Under the pieces are notes generated by a model. That model searched no databases, was not told where the DNA came from, and saw only the letters and a list, made by a program, of their open reading frames with translations. The translations under genes were made by a program, and so were the position numbers. A DNA stretch of 5,942 bases, from assembly GCA_014360395.1 (NCBI GenBank), contig JACIXM010000386.1, positions 1-5,942 of the forward strand, given 5' to 3'. Of this stretch, positions 1 through 5,274 are shown piece after piece; position 1 is the stretch's first letter, and every line of letters starts with the position of its first letter. This DNA is from Actinotalea sp. Its GTDB lineage: Bacteria > Actinomycetota > Actinomycetes > Actinomycetales > Cellulomonadaceae.

Positions 1-1
1 G

Positions 2-751
2 GTCCACGAGCGCGAGGTCTGGGACCTGCAGGGCACGCCCGCCGACAAGCGCCCTCTGCTGCTGCACTACCACCCGCTGGTCATCTACCGGTTCCAGGTG
101 CTCAAGCAGGCCGACGTCGTCCTGGCGCTGTTCCTGCAGGGCGATCACTTCACCCTGGAGGAGAAGCGCGCGGACTTCGAGTACTACGACCCCATCACCA
201 CGGGCGACTCGAGCCTGTCCGCCGTCGTGCAGTCGATCATCGCGGCGGAGGTCGGCTACCACGAGCTGGCCCTGCGGTACTTCCACGACGCGCTCTTCGT
301 CGATCTCGCCGACCTGCACCGCAACGCCTCCGACGGCGTCCACGTGGCGTCCGCCGCCGGCACGTGGGCGGCGCTGGTGCACGGCTTCGGCGGCCTGCGC
401 GACCACGGGAGCACCCTCAGCCTGGACCCGCGCCTGCCGGTGGGCTGGACCGGCCTGACCTTCCGGGTGACCGTGCGCGACGCCCGCCTGCGGGTGACGG
501 TCCGGCCGGACCACGTCGAGCTGTCGTTGGAGACCGGGACGAGGCTCGACGTGGCGGTGCGCGGGGCGGTCCTCACCGTGGGTGTCGCACCCGTCGTCGT
601 CCCCCTGGACGGACAGGGGCCGCGCCTCCCCGGCGCGCCCGACGCGACGGCGTTGCACGGGAGCCTCCGGGCGGACGGCACGCTCATCACCGCCTCGATC
701 CCGCACCAGCCGCTGCCGACGCCCGACGGCGAGGAGGCCCGGCCGACCTGA
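2..751 (+). CDS. Glycoside hydrolase family 65 protein, C-terminal part (5' end outside window)
   Basis: The reading frame is open from the left edge and the last 249 residues are present. They cover the end of the (alpha/alpha)6 catalytic barrel and the C-terminal beta-sandwich of family 65, whose members cleave alpha-glucosides such as trehalose, maltose or kojibiose by phosphorolysis or hydrolysis. Visible family landmarks are YHPLVIYRFQVLKQADVV (Lys35-Gln36 of the fragment, the substrate-contacting KQ pair), YYDPITTGDSSLS (61-73), DGVHVASAAGTW (111-122) and a beta-rich tail from about 139. The catalytic acid Glu should lie upstream and cannot be checked. The motif has Gly (68) where, from memory, many characterised phosphorylases have His (TTHDSSLS). 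The same Gly seems usual in actinobacterial homologues, so phosphorylase versus hydrolase activity is open. It has no signal here and probably acts in the cytoplasm. It converges on the downstream beta-glucosidase, so the two are not one operon. Confidence 0.88.
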   Translation, partial: VHEREVWDLQGTPADKRPLLLHYHPLVIYRFQVLKQADVVLALFLQGDHFTLEEKRADFEYYDPITTGDSSLSAVVQSIIAAEVGYHELALRYFHDALFVDLADLHRNASDGVHVASAAGTWAALVHGFGGLRDHGSTLSLDPRLPVGWTGLTFRVTVRDARLRVTVRPDHVELSLETGTRLDVAVRGAVLTVGVAPVVVPLDGQGPRLPGAPDATALHGSLRADGTLITASIPHQPLPTPDGEEARPT

Positions 752-757
752 GCGGCC

Positions 758-772
758 GGACCGACCCGGTCC
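758..772. terminator. Possible bidirectional terminator hairpin between convergent genes
   Basis: A perfect 6-bp GC-rich stem (GGACCG / CGGTCC) with a 3-base loop lies 6 bases after the GH65 stop and about 46 bases beyond the GH3 stop. Its place between two convergent stops suits a shared transcription end. There is no T-tract on either side and the stem is short, so this is only a candidate. Chance hairpins are common at this GC content. Confidence 0.3.
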
Positions 773-818
773 CAGCCCGCCGACGTGAGCCGCCGGCCCG
801 GCCCGGCCGCCCGCGCCC

Positions 819-3188
819 TCAGCCCGTCGTGACGCCCGCGCCCCCGACCTCGTCGAGCAGGCCGGGCAGCTCCTCCTCGCGCAGGCCGATCCCGGGGAAC
901 CGGCTCAGGCGGCGCAGCGGGATGGCCCGCAGCATCGGCCCGTTCTGCGGGTCGTCGAACACCCGCACCATCGGCGAGCCCGCGAGCCGCTCGCGCAGCA
1001 CCGGGCCGGCGACCGGGTGGTCGAGCCAGGCGGAGGTGGGCTGCTCGGCCGTGAGCGGCTCGGTGAGGTCGTCGCCCGTCAGCTCCACGACGGCGCGGCC
1101 GCGCAGGTCGCGGGACGACGCCCCGACGCGCACCTCGAACGCCCCGCCCTCGACGGCCCAGCGCTGCAGCGGCACGTGCCAGTAGGCGAAGGCCCGCGCG
1201 TCCAGCGCCACGGTCACGCGGCGGCTCTCGCCCGGCTCGAGGTCGACGCCCGCGAAGCCGCGCAGCTCCTGCTCGGGCCGGTGCACCGACGCGTGCGGGT
1301 CGGCGACGTAGACCTGCACCGTCTCCCGGCCCGCGCGGTCCCCCGCGTTGGTCACGGTGACGGCGACCTCGACGCGCACCCGGGCGTCGTCGTCGTCGGT
1401 GTGGGTGGAGGCGTCCGCGGCAGCGGGCGTGTCGCGCACGACGGTCACCTCGACGTCGGACCAGGTGAACCGGGTGTAGGTCAGGCCGTGCCCGAACGGG
1501 TACGCGACGCCGAGCCCGTGCGTGTCGTACCAGCGGTACCCGATGAGCAGGCCCTCGCCGTAGCGGACGTGGCCGTGCTCGCCGGGGAAGGACCCGACGG
1601 TGGGGGTGTCCGCCAGGCGCATCGGGATCGTCTCGGCGAGCCGGCCCGACGGCGCCGCGCGGCCGGTGAGCAGGTCCGCGACGGCGCTGCCGCCGGCCTG
1701 GCCCAGCAGCCAGCCCTCCAGGACGGCCCGGGCGTGCCGCTGCCAGGGGTGGACCGCCACGACGGCGCCGTTGGCCAGGACCACGACGAGCTCGCGGTTG
1801 ACCTGCGCGACCGCCTCGAGGACGGCGAGCTGACGGGCGGGCAGGTCCAGGTGCGTCCGGTCGTAGCCCTCCGCCTCGTACGACGCCGGCAGGCCGAGGA
1901 ACAGCACGACGACCTCGGCGTCGCGGGCGGCGGCGACGGCCTCCTCCAGCAGGGCGGGCGCCTGCGCGCCGGCCGGGTCGTCGCGCTCCTCCAGGACGTA
2001 GCCGGGGGCGAAGACGACCTCGCGGGTCAGGCGCTCGCGCAGCGCGCCGAGCGCGTCCTCGAGCCGTGTCGGGGTCACCTGGGAGCTGCCGGAGCCCTGG
2101 TAGCGCGGGGTCCGCGCGAGCTCGCCGACGACGGCGACCCGACCGCCCCGGTCGGGGTCCAGCGGAAGGACGTCGCCGTCGTTCTTGAGCAGCACGGCGC
2201 TGGCGGCCGCGGCGCGGCGGGCCAGCTCGTGGTGGGCGTCGAGGTCGACGGTCGGGCGCTCGGCCAGCCCGGGCAGGGAGCGGTCCACGAGGCGCAGGAC
2301 GCGCTCGGCGGCGCGGTCGACGTCGGCCTCGGCGAGGGTGCCCGCGCTCACGGCGTCGAGGACCTTGCGGGTCCCGTTGCCCCCGGAGGAGGGCATCTCG
2401 AGGTCCAGGCCGGCGGCGACGCCGGCGGGGCGGTCGTCGACGGCGCCCCAGTCGGAGACGACGAGGCCCTCGAAGCCCCACTGGTCGCGCAGCACCTCGG
2501 TGAGCAGCCACGGGTCCTGCGAGGCGTACACGCCGTTGACCTTGTTGTAGGCGCACATGACGGTCCAGGGCTGCTCCTGGCGGACCACGCGCTCGAAGGC
2601 CGGCAGGTAGATCTCGCGCAGCGTGCGCTCGTCGACGTCGGCGGAGATCGTCATCCGCTGCGTCTCCTGGTTGTTCGCCGCGACGTGCTTGAGCGACGTG
2701 CCGACCCCGCGGCCCTGCACGCCGCGGACCATCGCCGCGGCGAGCGTGCCGGCCAGGAGCGGGTCCTCGGAGAGGTACTCGAAGTTCCGGCCGCACAGCG
2801 GGCTGCGCTTCATGTTCACGCCGGGACCGAGGAGGACGGACACGCCCTCGGCGCGGCACTCGTCGGCGATCGCCGCCCCGACCTCCTCCAGCAGCTGCGG
2901 GTCCCAGCTCGACGCCAGACCGGCGGCCGGCGGGAAGCAGGTGGCGGGGACCGCGTCGCCGAAGCCGGTGCTCTCACGGTCCTCGGGCTCCTTGCGCAGG
3001 CCGTGGGGGCCGTCGGCGACCATGACGGACGGCACGGTGAGCGAGGCGTCGGCCCGCGCGATCGGCTCCGTGCGCCAGGCGTCCGAGCCGTCGAGCAGGG
3101 ACGCCTTCTCCTCCGGCGTCAGCGCGGCGAGGACGGCGGGGACGTCGAGCCGGTCGGCGGTGCCGGGGGCCGGGGTGGGGGTGGTCAT
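819..3188 (-). CDS. Glycoside hydrolase family 3 beta-glucosidase, probably cytoplasmic
   Basis: A complete 789-residue family 3 enzyme, expected to release terminal beta-linked glucose (or a similar sugar) from oligosaccharides by a retaining mechanism. The N-terminal TIM barrel carries VADGPHGLR (57-65, with sugar-binding Asp59), NFEYLSEDP (135-143), the SLKHVAANNQE segment (Lys167-His168) and GLVVSDWGAV, where Asp246 is the predicted nucleophile. The alpha/beta sandwich follows. Its ASYEAEGYDR motif (435-444) holds the likely acid/base, Glu438 or Glu440, and YPFGHGLTYT (563-572) lies later. A fibronectin-III-like domain spans about 605-685 (VTVTNAGDRAGRETVQVYV). About 85 further residues form a C-terminal tail. 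No PA14 insert and no signal peptide are visible, so it probably acts on imported cellobiose-like sugars. The ATG at 3188 is preceded by AGGGAG at 6 bases. The gene diverges from the disrupted tetR and is probably controlled from the palindrome between them. The exact substrate cannot be inferred. Confidence 0.96.
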   Translation of the reverse strand: MTTPTPAPGTADRLDVPAVLAALTPEEKASLLDGSDAWRTEPIARADASLTVPSVMVADGPHGLRKEPEDRESTGFGDAVPATCFPPAAGLASSWDPQLLEEVGAAIADECRAEGVSVLLGPGVNMKRSPLCGRNFEYLSEDPLLAGTLAAAMVRGVQGRGVGTSLKHVAANNQETQRMTISADVDERTLREIYLPAFERVVRQEQPWTVMCAYNKVNGVYASQDPWLLTEVLRDQWGFEGLVVSDWGAVDDRPAGVAAGLDLEMPSSGGNGTRKVLDAVSAGTLAEADVDRAAERVLRLVDRSLPGLAERPTVDLDAHHELARRAAAASAVLLKNDGDVLPLDPDRGGRVAVVGELARTPRYQGSGSSQVTPTRLEDALGALRERLTREVVFAPGYVLEERDDPAGAQAPALLEEAVAAARDAEVVVLFLGLPASYEAEGYDRTHLDLPARQLAVLEAVAQVNRELVVVLANGAVVAVHPWQRHARAVLEGWLLGQAGGSAVADLLTGRAAPSGRLAETIPMRLADTPTVGSFPGEHGHVRYGEGLLIGYRWYDTHGLGVAYPFGHGLTYTRFTWSDVEVTVVRDTPAAADASTHTDDDDARVRVEVAVTVTNAGDRAGRETVQVYVADPHASVHRPEQELRGFAGVDLEPGESRRVTVALDARAFAYWHVPLQRWAVEGGAFEVRVGASSRDLRGRAVVELTGDDLTEPLTAEQPTSAWLDHPVAGPVLRERLAGSPMVRVFDDPQNGPMLRAIPLRRLSRFPGIGLREEELPGLLDEVGGAGVTTG

Positions 3189-3194
3189 GCGGTG

Positions 3195-3200
3195 CTCCCT
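3195..3200 (-). promoter_or_regulatory. Ribosome binding site of the GH3 gene
   Basis: AGGGAG on the - strand ends 6 bases before the ATG at 3186-3188. This good Shine-Dalgarno match at normal spacing fixes the chosen start. The protein begins MTTPTPAP, a typical short unstructured leader. Confidence 0.75.
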
Positions 3201-3248
3201 GGGCGGGCGTCGGTGGCGGGTCGAGGGTCGGTGAGTGGACCGGCGGCC

Positions 3249-3254
3249 AGGCTA
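3249..3254 (-). promoter_or_regulatory. Candidate -10 element for the GH3 gene
   Basis: TAGCCT on the - strand fits the loose actinobacterial TANNNT -10 pattern and would give a leader of roughly 50-55 bases before the GH3 start. No convincing -35 hexamer sits 17-18 bases upstream. The upstream flank is the palindrome at 3258-3285, so a protein bound there would cover the expected -35 region. Weak evidence on sequence alone. Confidence 0.25.
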
Positions 3255-3257
3255 GAC

Positions 3258-3285
3258 CCAATCCCGACCGGGTGGTAGGTATTGG
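3258..3285. promoter_or_regulatory. 28-bp imperfect palindrome, probable TetR operator
   Basis: The arms are CCAATCCCGACC (3258-3269) and GGTAGGTATTGG (3274-3285), separated by GGGT. Ten of the twelve arm positions pair (mismatches 3263/3280 and 3266/3277), and the outer five, CCAAT/ATTGG, are perfect and unusually AT-containing for this genome. It lies between the divergent GH3 and tetR genes and ends two bases before the tetR ATG. That is the classic position for an operator controlling both the regulator and its neighbour. Size and two-fold symmetry suit TetR-family dimers. The assignment to this regulator is inferred from position. Confidence 0.6.
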
Positions 3286-3361
3286 CCATGGCGAGATCCG
3301 GTGGCTACGCGCGCGGCCGGGCGACGCGCGAGCTCGTGCTGGCCGAGGCGGTGCGTCTCTT

Positions 3362-3365
3362 CGGC
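3362..3365. repeat. Target-site duplication, left copy (CGGC)
   Basis: CGGC directly precedes the left IS end at 3366 and is repeated directly after the right end at 4707-4710. A 4-bp duplication is within the IS3-family range. Restoring a single copy restores the tetR reading frame, which confirms the IS boundaries independently. Confidence 0.9.
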
Positions 3366-3390
3366 TGTCCCGCGTCAAGCAGATGGCAGG
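3366..3390. repeat. Left inverted repeat of the IS
   Basis: Starts TGTCCCGCGTCA and ends TGGCAGG at 3384-3390. The inverted right end has the same two blocks, the first with one mismatch and the second identical, separated by 6 bases here and 7 on the right. The orfB stop codon (3375-3377) lies inside this repeat. Confidence 0.85.
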
Positions 3391-4370
3391 GTTTCGGGTT
3401 CGGGAAAGTTGGGGGTGAGGGGGTCGGCGAGGCCGAGGTGGACGTCCAGGGGGCGGTTCCAGGCGATGGCCTCGTGCGGGCGGACGGTGTTGTACTCGAC
3501 GCGGTAGTCCTCGGCGTGGGCGACCAGGTCCAGGGCGTCGTTGATCTCTTCGAGATAGAGGCGTTCGTACTTCAGGCAGCCGAAGCCGCGTTCGCGTGAG
3601 CCGTTCTGGCCCGGGCTCTTGACGGCGGTGCGGACGTGGCGGATCTCGGGGTGGGTGGCGATGAACGCCTCGAACCGGAAGGACCGGAACGGTCCGCCGT
3701 TGTCGGTGACGAGCGTGAGGGCGGGGATGGCGTTGCCGTCGTCGTCGACGTCGCAGGCTTCGATCAGCGGGCGGCCGAACGTGGCCTCGTAGTCGGCCAG
3801 GGCGAGCTCGACCGCGGCGATCGCGTCATGCTGGTTCGCAGTCGGGGACGTGTGCCAGGGGTGCTCGTACTTGGAGTAGTAGTCCCGGCACCCGGCCAGG
3901 CGCCACGTCCCGCCGGTGGTGGTCTCGAACTCGGAGAAGTCCAGCTGCCAGACCTGGTTCGGGCCGGTCGGTTCGGTCGCGAACGCGGCCTTGCGCCGGG
4001 CGGCGTGCTGGCGCCGTTCGCGCTGGTAGTTCGCCTCCAGCAGCAGGCCCTCGTCCCGCAGCAGGCGCAGCACGGTGGACTCACCGACCCGGTGCCCGTC
4101 GTAGCGGCACATCGCCCAGACCTTGCGGTGCCCCCATGCCGGGTGCTCCAGCGCATGCCGGCGGGCCGCGTCCCGGACGCCTTCGCGGGCCGGGCGCGGC
4201 CAGGGGCCCTTGACCGGTGCGCCGTCGCGGGCGCGGGCCTGGTGGCGGCGCCAGGTCCGTTCGGGCACGCCGATCAGCGCGCAGAACCTCGTGGTCGGCA
4301 TGCCCGCGTCGGTGCGGATCACCTCGAGGTCCTCGAAGGGCCCAGGCGGCCCTCTGCGCTCTTCTTCCAC
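3375..4370 (-). CDS. IS3-type transposase OrfB (DDE integrase core)
   Basis: 331 residues if started at the GTG at 4370. It is the catalytic half of the transposase, which cuts and joins the element ends. The N-terminal part carries an HTH_21-like region (HPAWGHRKVWAMCRYDGHRVGESTVLRLLRDEGLL, about 76-110, given here as two ends of one segment: HPAWGHRKV and STVLRLLRDEGLL). The rve core follows with Asp144 (WQLDFSEF), Asp223 (LVTDNGGPF) and Glu260 (SPGQNGSRERGF), plus Lys267 seven residues after the Glu, as usual. The Asp-Glu spacing is 36 residues, one more than the standard 35. It ends with the typical YNTVRPHEAIAWNRPLDV. It overlaps orfA by 52 bases in the -1 frame, so the active product is probably an OrfAB fusion of about 420 residues made by frameshifting. 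Whether GTG 4370 is used on its own is uncertain. All catalytic residues are present. Confidence 0.92.
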   Translation of the reverse strand: MEEERRGPPGPFEDLEVIRTDAGMPTTRFCALIGVPERTWRRHQARARDGAPVKGPWPRPAREGVRDAARRHALEHPAWGHRKVWAMCRYDGHRVGESTVLRLLRDEGLLLEANYQRERRQHAARRKAAFATEPTGPNQVWQLDFSEFETTTGGTWRLAGCRDYYSKYEHPWHTSPTANQHDAIAAVELALADYEATFGRPLIEACDVDDDGNAIPALTLVTDNGGPFRSFRFEAFIATHPEIRHVRTAVKSPGQNGSRERGFGCLKYERLYLEEINDALDLVAHAEDYRVEYNTVRPHEAIAWNRPLDVHLGLADPLTPNFPEPETLPSA

Positions 4371-4636
4371 ACCCGGATCTCCACCGCGGCCTCACCCAGC
4401 GCCTGGGTCAGCTCGGTGACCTCGGCCTCCAGCCGCTGCTCACGGGTCGAGGGCCCGGACTTGCCCGCGACCAGCCCCGCGCGCCCGGACTCCAGGAACT
4501 GCCGCTTCCAGTTCCCCACCGACTGCTCGGAGACCTTCGCCCGGCGGGCGGCCTCAGCCACGCTCAATTCACCGGCCAGGATCGACAACACGATCCGGAC
4601 CTTCTCCTCAGCCGGGAACGCCGGCGGCCTCGCCAT
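4319..4636 (-). CDS. IS3-type transposase OrfA (helix-turn-helix subunit)
   Basis: 105 residues. OrfA of IS3 elements binds the inverted ends, regulates transposition and forms the N-terminal half of the OrfAB transposase. Visible parts are a Transposase_8-like helix-turn-helix at about 8-50 (EEKVRIVLSIL, ELSVAEAARRAKVSEQSV, GNWKRQFLESG) and a heptad-like leucine stretch at about 66-92 (RLEAEVTELTQALGEAAVEI), matching the zipper before the frameshift point in this family. The ATG at 4636 has AAGGAG 11 bases upstream, slightly long spacing. It ends inside orfB. The overlap contains TGGAAGAAGAGC rather than the classic A6G heptamer, so the shift site is not obvious. Only about 70 bases separate the ATG from the right IS end, so any promoter must lie in or near that end. 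Confidence 0.88.
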   Translation of the reverse strand: MARPPAFPAEEKVRIVLSILAGELSVAEAARRAKVSEQSVGNWKRQFLESGRAGLVAGKSGPSTREQRLEAEVTELTQALGEAAVEIRVWKKSAEGRLGPSRTSR

Positions 4637-4660
4637 GATCGATCAGACTCCTTCGCAGGT

Positions 4661-4684
4661 CAGACCCGCAAGAAGCGGGTCCTG
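4661..4684. repeat. Hairpin inside the right end of the IS, upstream of orfA
   Basis: CAGACCCGC (4661-4669) can pair with GCGGGTCCTG (4675-4684) around an AAGAA loop. The core is a perfect 7-bp stem (4663-4669 with 4675-4681), extendable to 9 pairs with one bulged C. It lies in the leader upstream of orfA and its Shine-Dalgarno. Several IS families use such structures to damp transposase expression from transcription entering from outside. That role is inferred. Confidence 0.4.
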
Positions 4685-4706
4685 CCACTAAGTCTGACGC
4701 GCGACA
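4681..4706. repeat. Right inverted repeat of the IS
   Basis: Read inward on the - strand it is TGTCGCGCGTCA, then a 7-base spacer, then TGGCAGG. This matches the left end in 11 of 12 and 7 of 7 positions. It sits next to the right CGGC copy at 4707-4710 and close to the orfA start, as usual for IS3 elements. Confidence 0.85.
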
Positions 4707-4710
4707 CGGC
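4707..4710. repeat. Target-site duplication, right copy (CGGC)
   Basis: CGGC follows the right IS end at 4706 and matches 3362-3365. Codon 27 of the disrupted tetR (gag, Glu) begins immediately after it at 4711. Confidence 0.9.
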
Positions 4711-5250
4711 GAGGTCGGGTACCGCGCGGCCACGCTGCGGGAGCTCGCGACCCGCTGTGGCCTGTCCCACCCGGGCCTGCTGCACCACTTCCCGACCAAG
4801 GAGGCGCTGCTGCAGGCCGTCCTGGAGGAGCGCGACGCCGTCGACGGCGTGCGGGCCGGGGCCGTCGGCACCCGCGGTGTCGCGCACCTGCGCGCGCTGC
4901 TGGGCATCGCGCGGGCCAACGCCGCGGCGCCGGGCCTGGTGGAGCTCTACGCCGTCCTGTCCGCCGAGGCCGGGGACCCCGAGCACCCCGCGCACGACTT
5001 CTTCGTCCGGCGGTACGCCCGGCTGCGCGCGGAGCTGACGACGGCGTTCCGTCAGGCCGCCGACGAGGGCCGGCTGCGCCCGGGCGTCGAGCCCGCGCGG
5101 GCCGCCGTCCTGCTCGTCGCGTGCTGGGACGGCCTGCAGGTGCAGTGGCTGCACGACCGCGGCGCCGTCGACATGGCCGCGGCCCTCGAGGACGCCGTCC
5201 GTCTCCTGGTCGACCTTCCCGCCTGAGGGGCCGGGCCACCGCCGACCGCC

Positions 5251-5274
5251 GACCGCTCCGCCGGGGACGCGGTC
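5251..5274. terminator. Possible terminator hairpin between tetR remnant and membrane-protein gene
   Basis: GACCGCTCC (5251-5259) pairs with GGACGCGGTC (5265-5274) around a GCCGG loop, giving nine pairs with one bulged C at 5268. The 3' arm reaches into the stop codon of the - strand gene (5273-5275). It lies 25 bases after the tetR stop, between convergent genes, where a shared transcription end is expected. No T-tract is present, so confidence is moderate to low. Confidence 0.35.

Larger units (their letters stand above)
3366..4706 (-). mobile_element. IS3-family-type insertion sequence, 1341 bp, complete
   Basis: The element is bounded by related inverted ends (TGTCCCGCGTCA on the left, TGTCGCGCGTCA on the inverted right end, 11 of 12 identical). 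It is flanked by CGGC on both sides and carries overlapping orfA and orfB on the - strand, orfB being in the -1 frame. Length, two-gene layout, DDE integrase-core transposase and 4-bp duplication fit the IS3 family. I do not assign a subgroup or name. Both genes and both ends look intact, so it may still be mobile. Its base composition appears less extreme than that of the host genes beside it. It interrupts tetR in antisense orientation. Confidence 0.92.
3288..5226 (+). pseudogene. TetR-family transcriptional regulator, interrupted by an IS element
   Basis: Codons 1-26 (3288-3365, MARSGGYARG...LAEAVRLFG) are cut off by the IS. The remaining 171 codons are at 4711-5226. Removing the IS and one CGGC copy joins ttCGGCgag in frame and gives a continuous 197-residue protein, normal for TetR regulators. 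Its DNA-binding domain is ordinary: helix 1 ending RLFGEVGYRAATL, then the helix-turn-helix at about 34-53 (TLRELATRCGLSHPGLLHHF) and FPTKEALL. The rest is the helical ligand/dimer domain, including VELYAVLSAEA and HPAHDFFVRRYARLR. As it stands, translation from ATG 3288 runs into IS antisense sequence and stops at 3599 (about 103 residues), lacking the recognition helix. The downstream part has no good start before GTG 4849, which lies past the helix-turn-helix. A TTG at 3282 is an alternative start but would place it inside the palindrome. Its presumed job was ligand-responsive repression of itself and the divergent beta-glucosidase. The ligand is unknown. Confidence 0.93.

Noticed and set aside
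1391..1405. CGTCGTCGTC triplet run in the GH3 gene
   Set aside because: It encodes a short Asp run (about 598-601) in a linker before the FnIII-like domain. This is ordinary codon use for Asp at high GC, not a functional repeat array.
256..2859. Very long open frame on the - strand (867 codons) over the GH65 and GH3 genes
   Set aside because: Its translation is an Arg/Pro/Gly-rich low-complexity string with no recognisable domain. It runs mostly inside the well-supported GH3 gene in another frame. High GC content removes stop codons from shadow frames.
1017..3278. Long + strand open frame (753 codons) antisense to the GH3 gene
   Set aside because: It is exactly antisense to a clear family 3 enzyme, is rich in Val, Gly, Arg and Asp with no motifs, and lacks a convincing start. 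It is a GC-driven shadow.
3282..3599. Short + strand protein of about 103-105 residues crossing the left IS junction
   Set aside because: Only its first 26 or so residues are real TetR sequence. The rest is antisense to orfB. It is a by-product of the insertion, not a gene.
4849..5226. Independent gene starting at GTG 4849
   Set aside because: It is the C-terminal part of the disrupted TetR regulator. There is no ribosome binding site and no helix-turn-helix in this part, so a separate functional gene is unlikely, though some ligand-domain fragment could be made.
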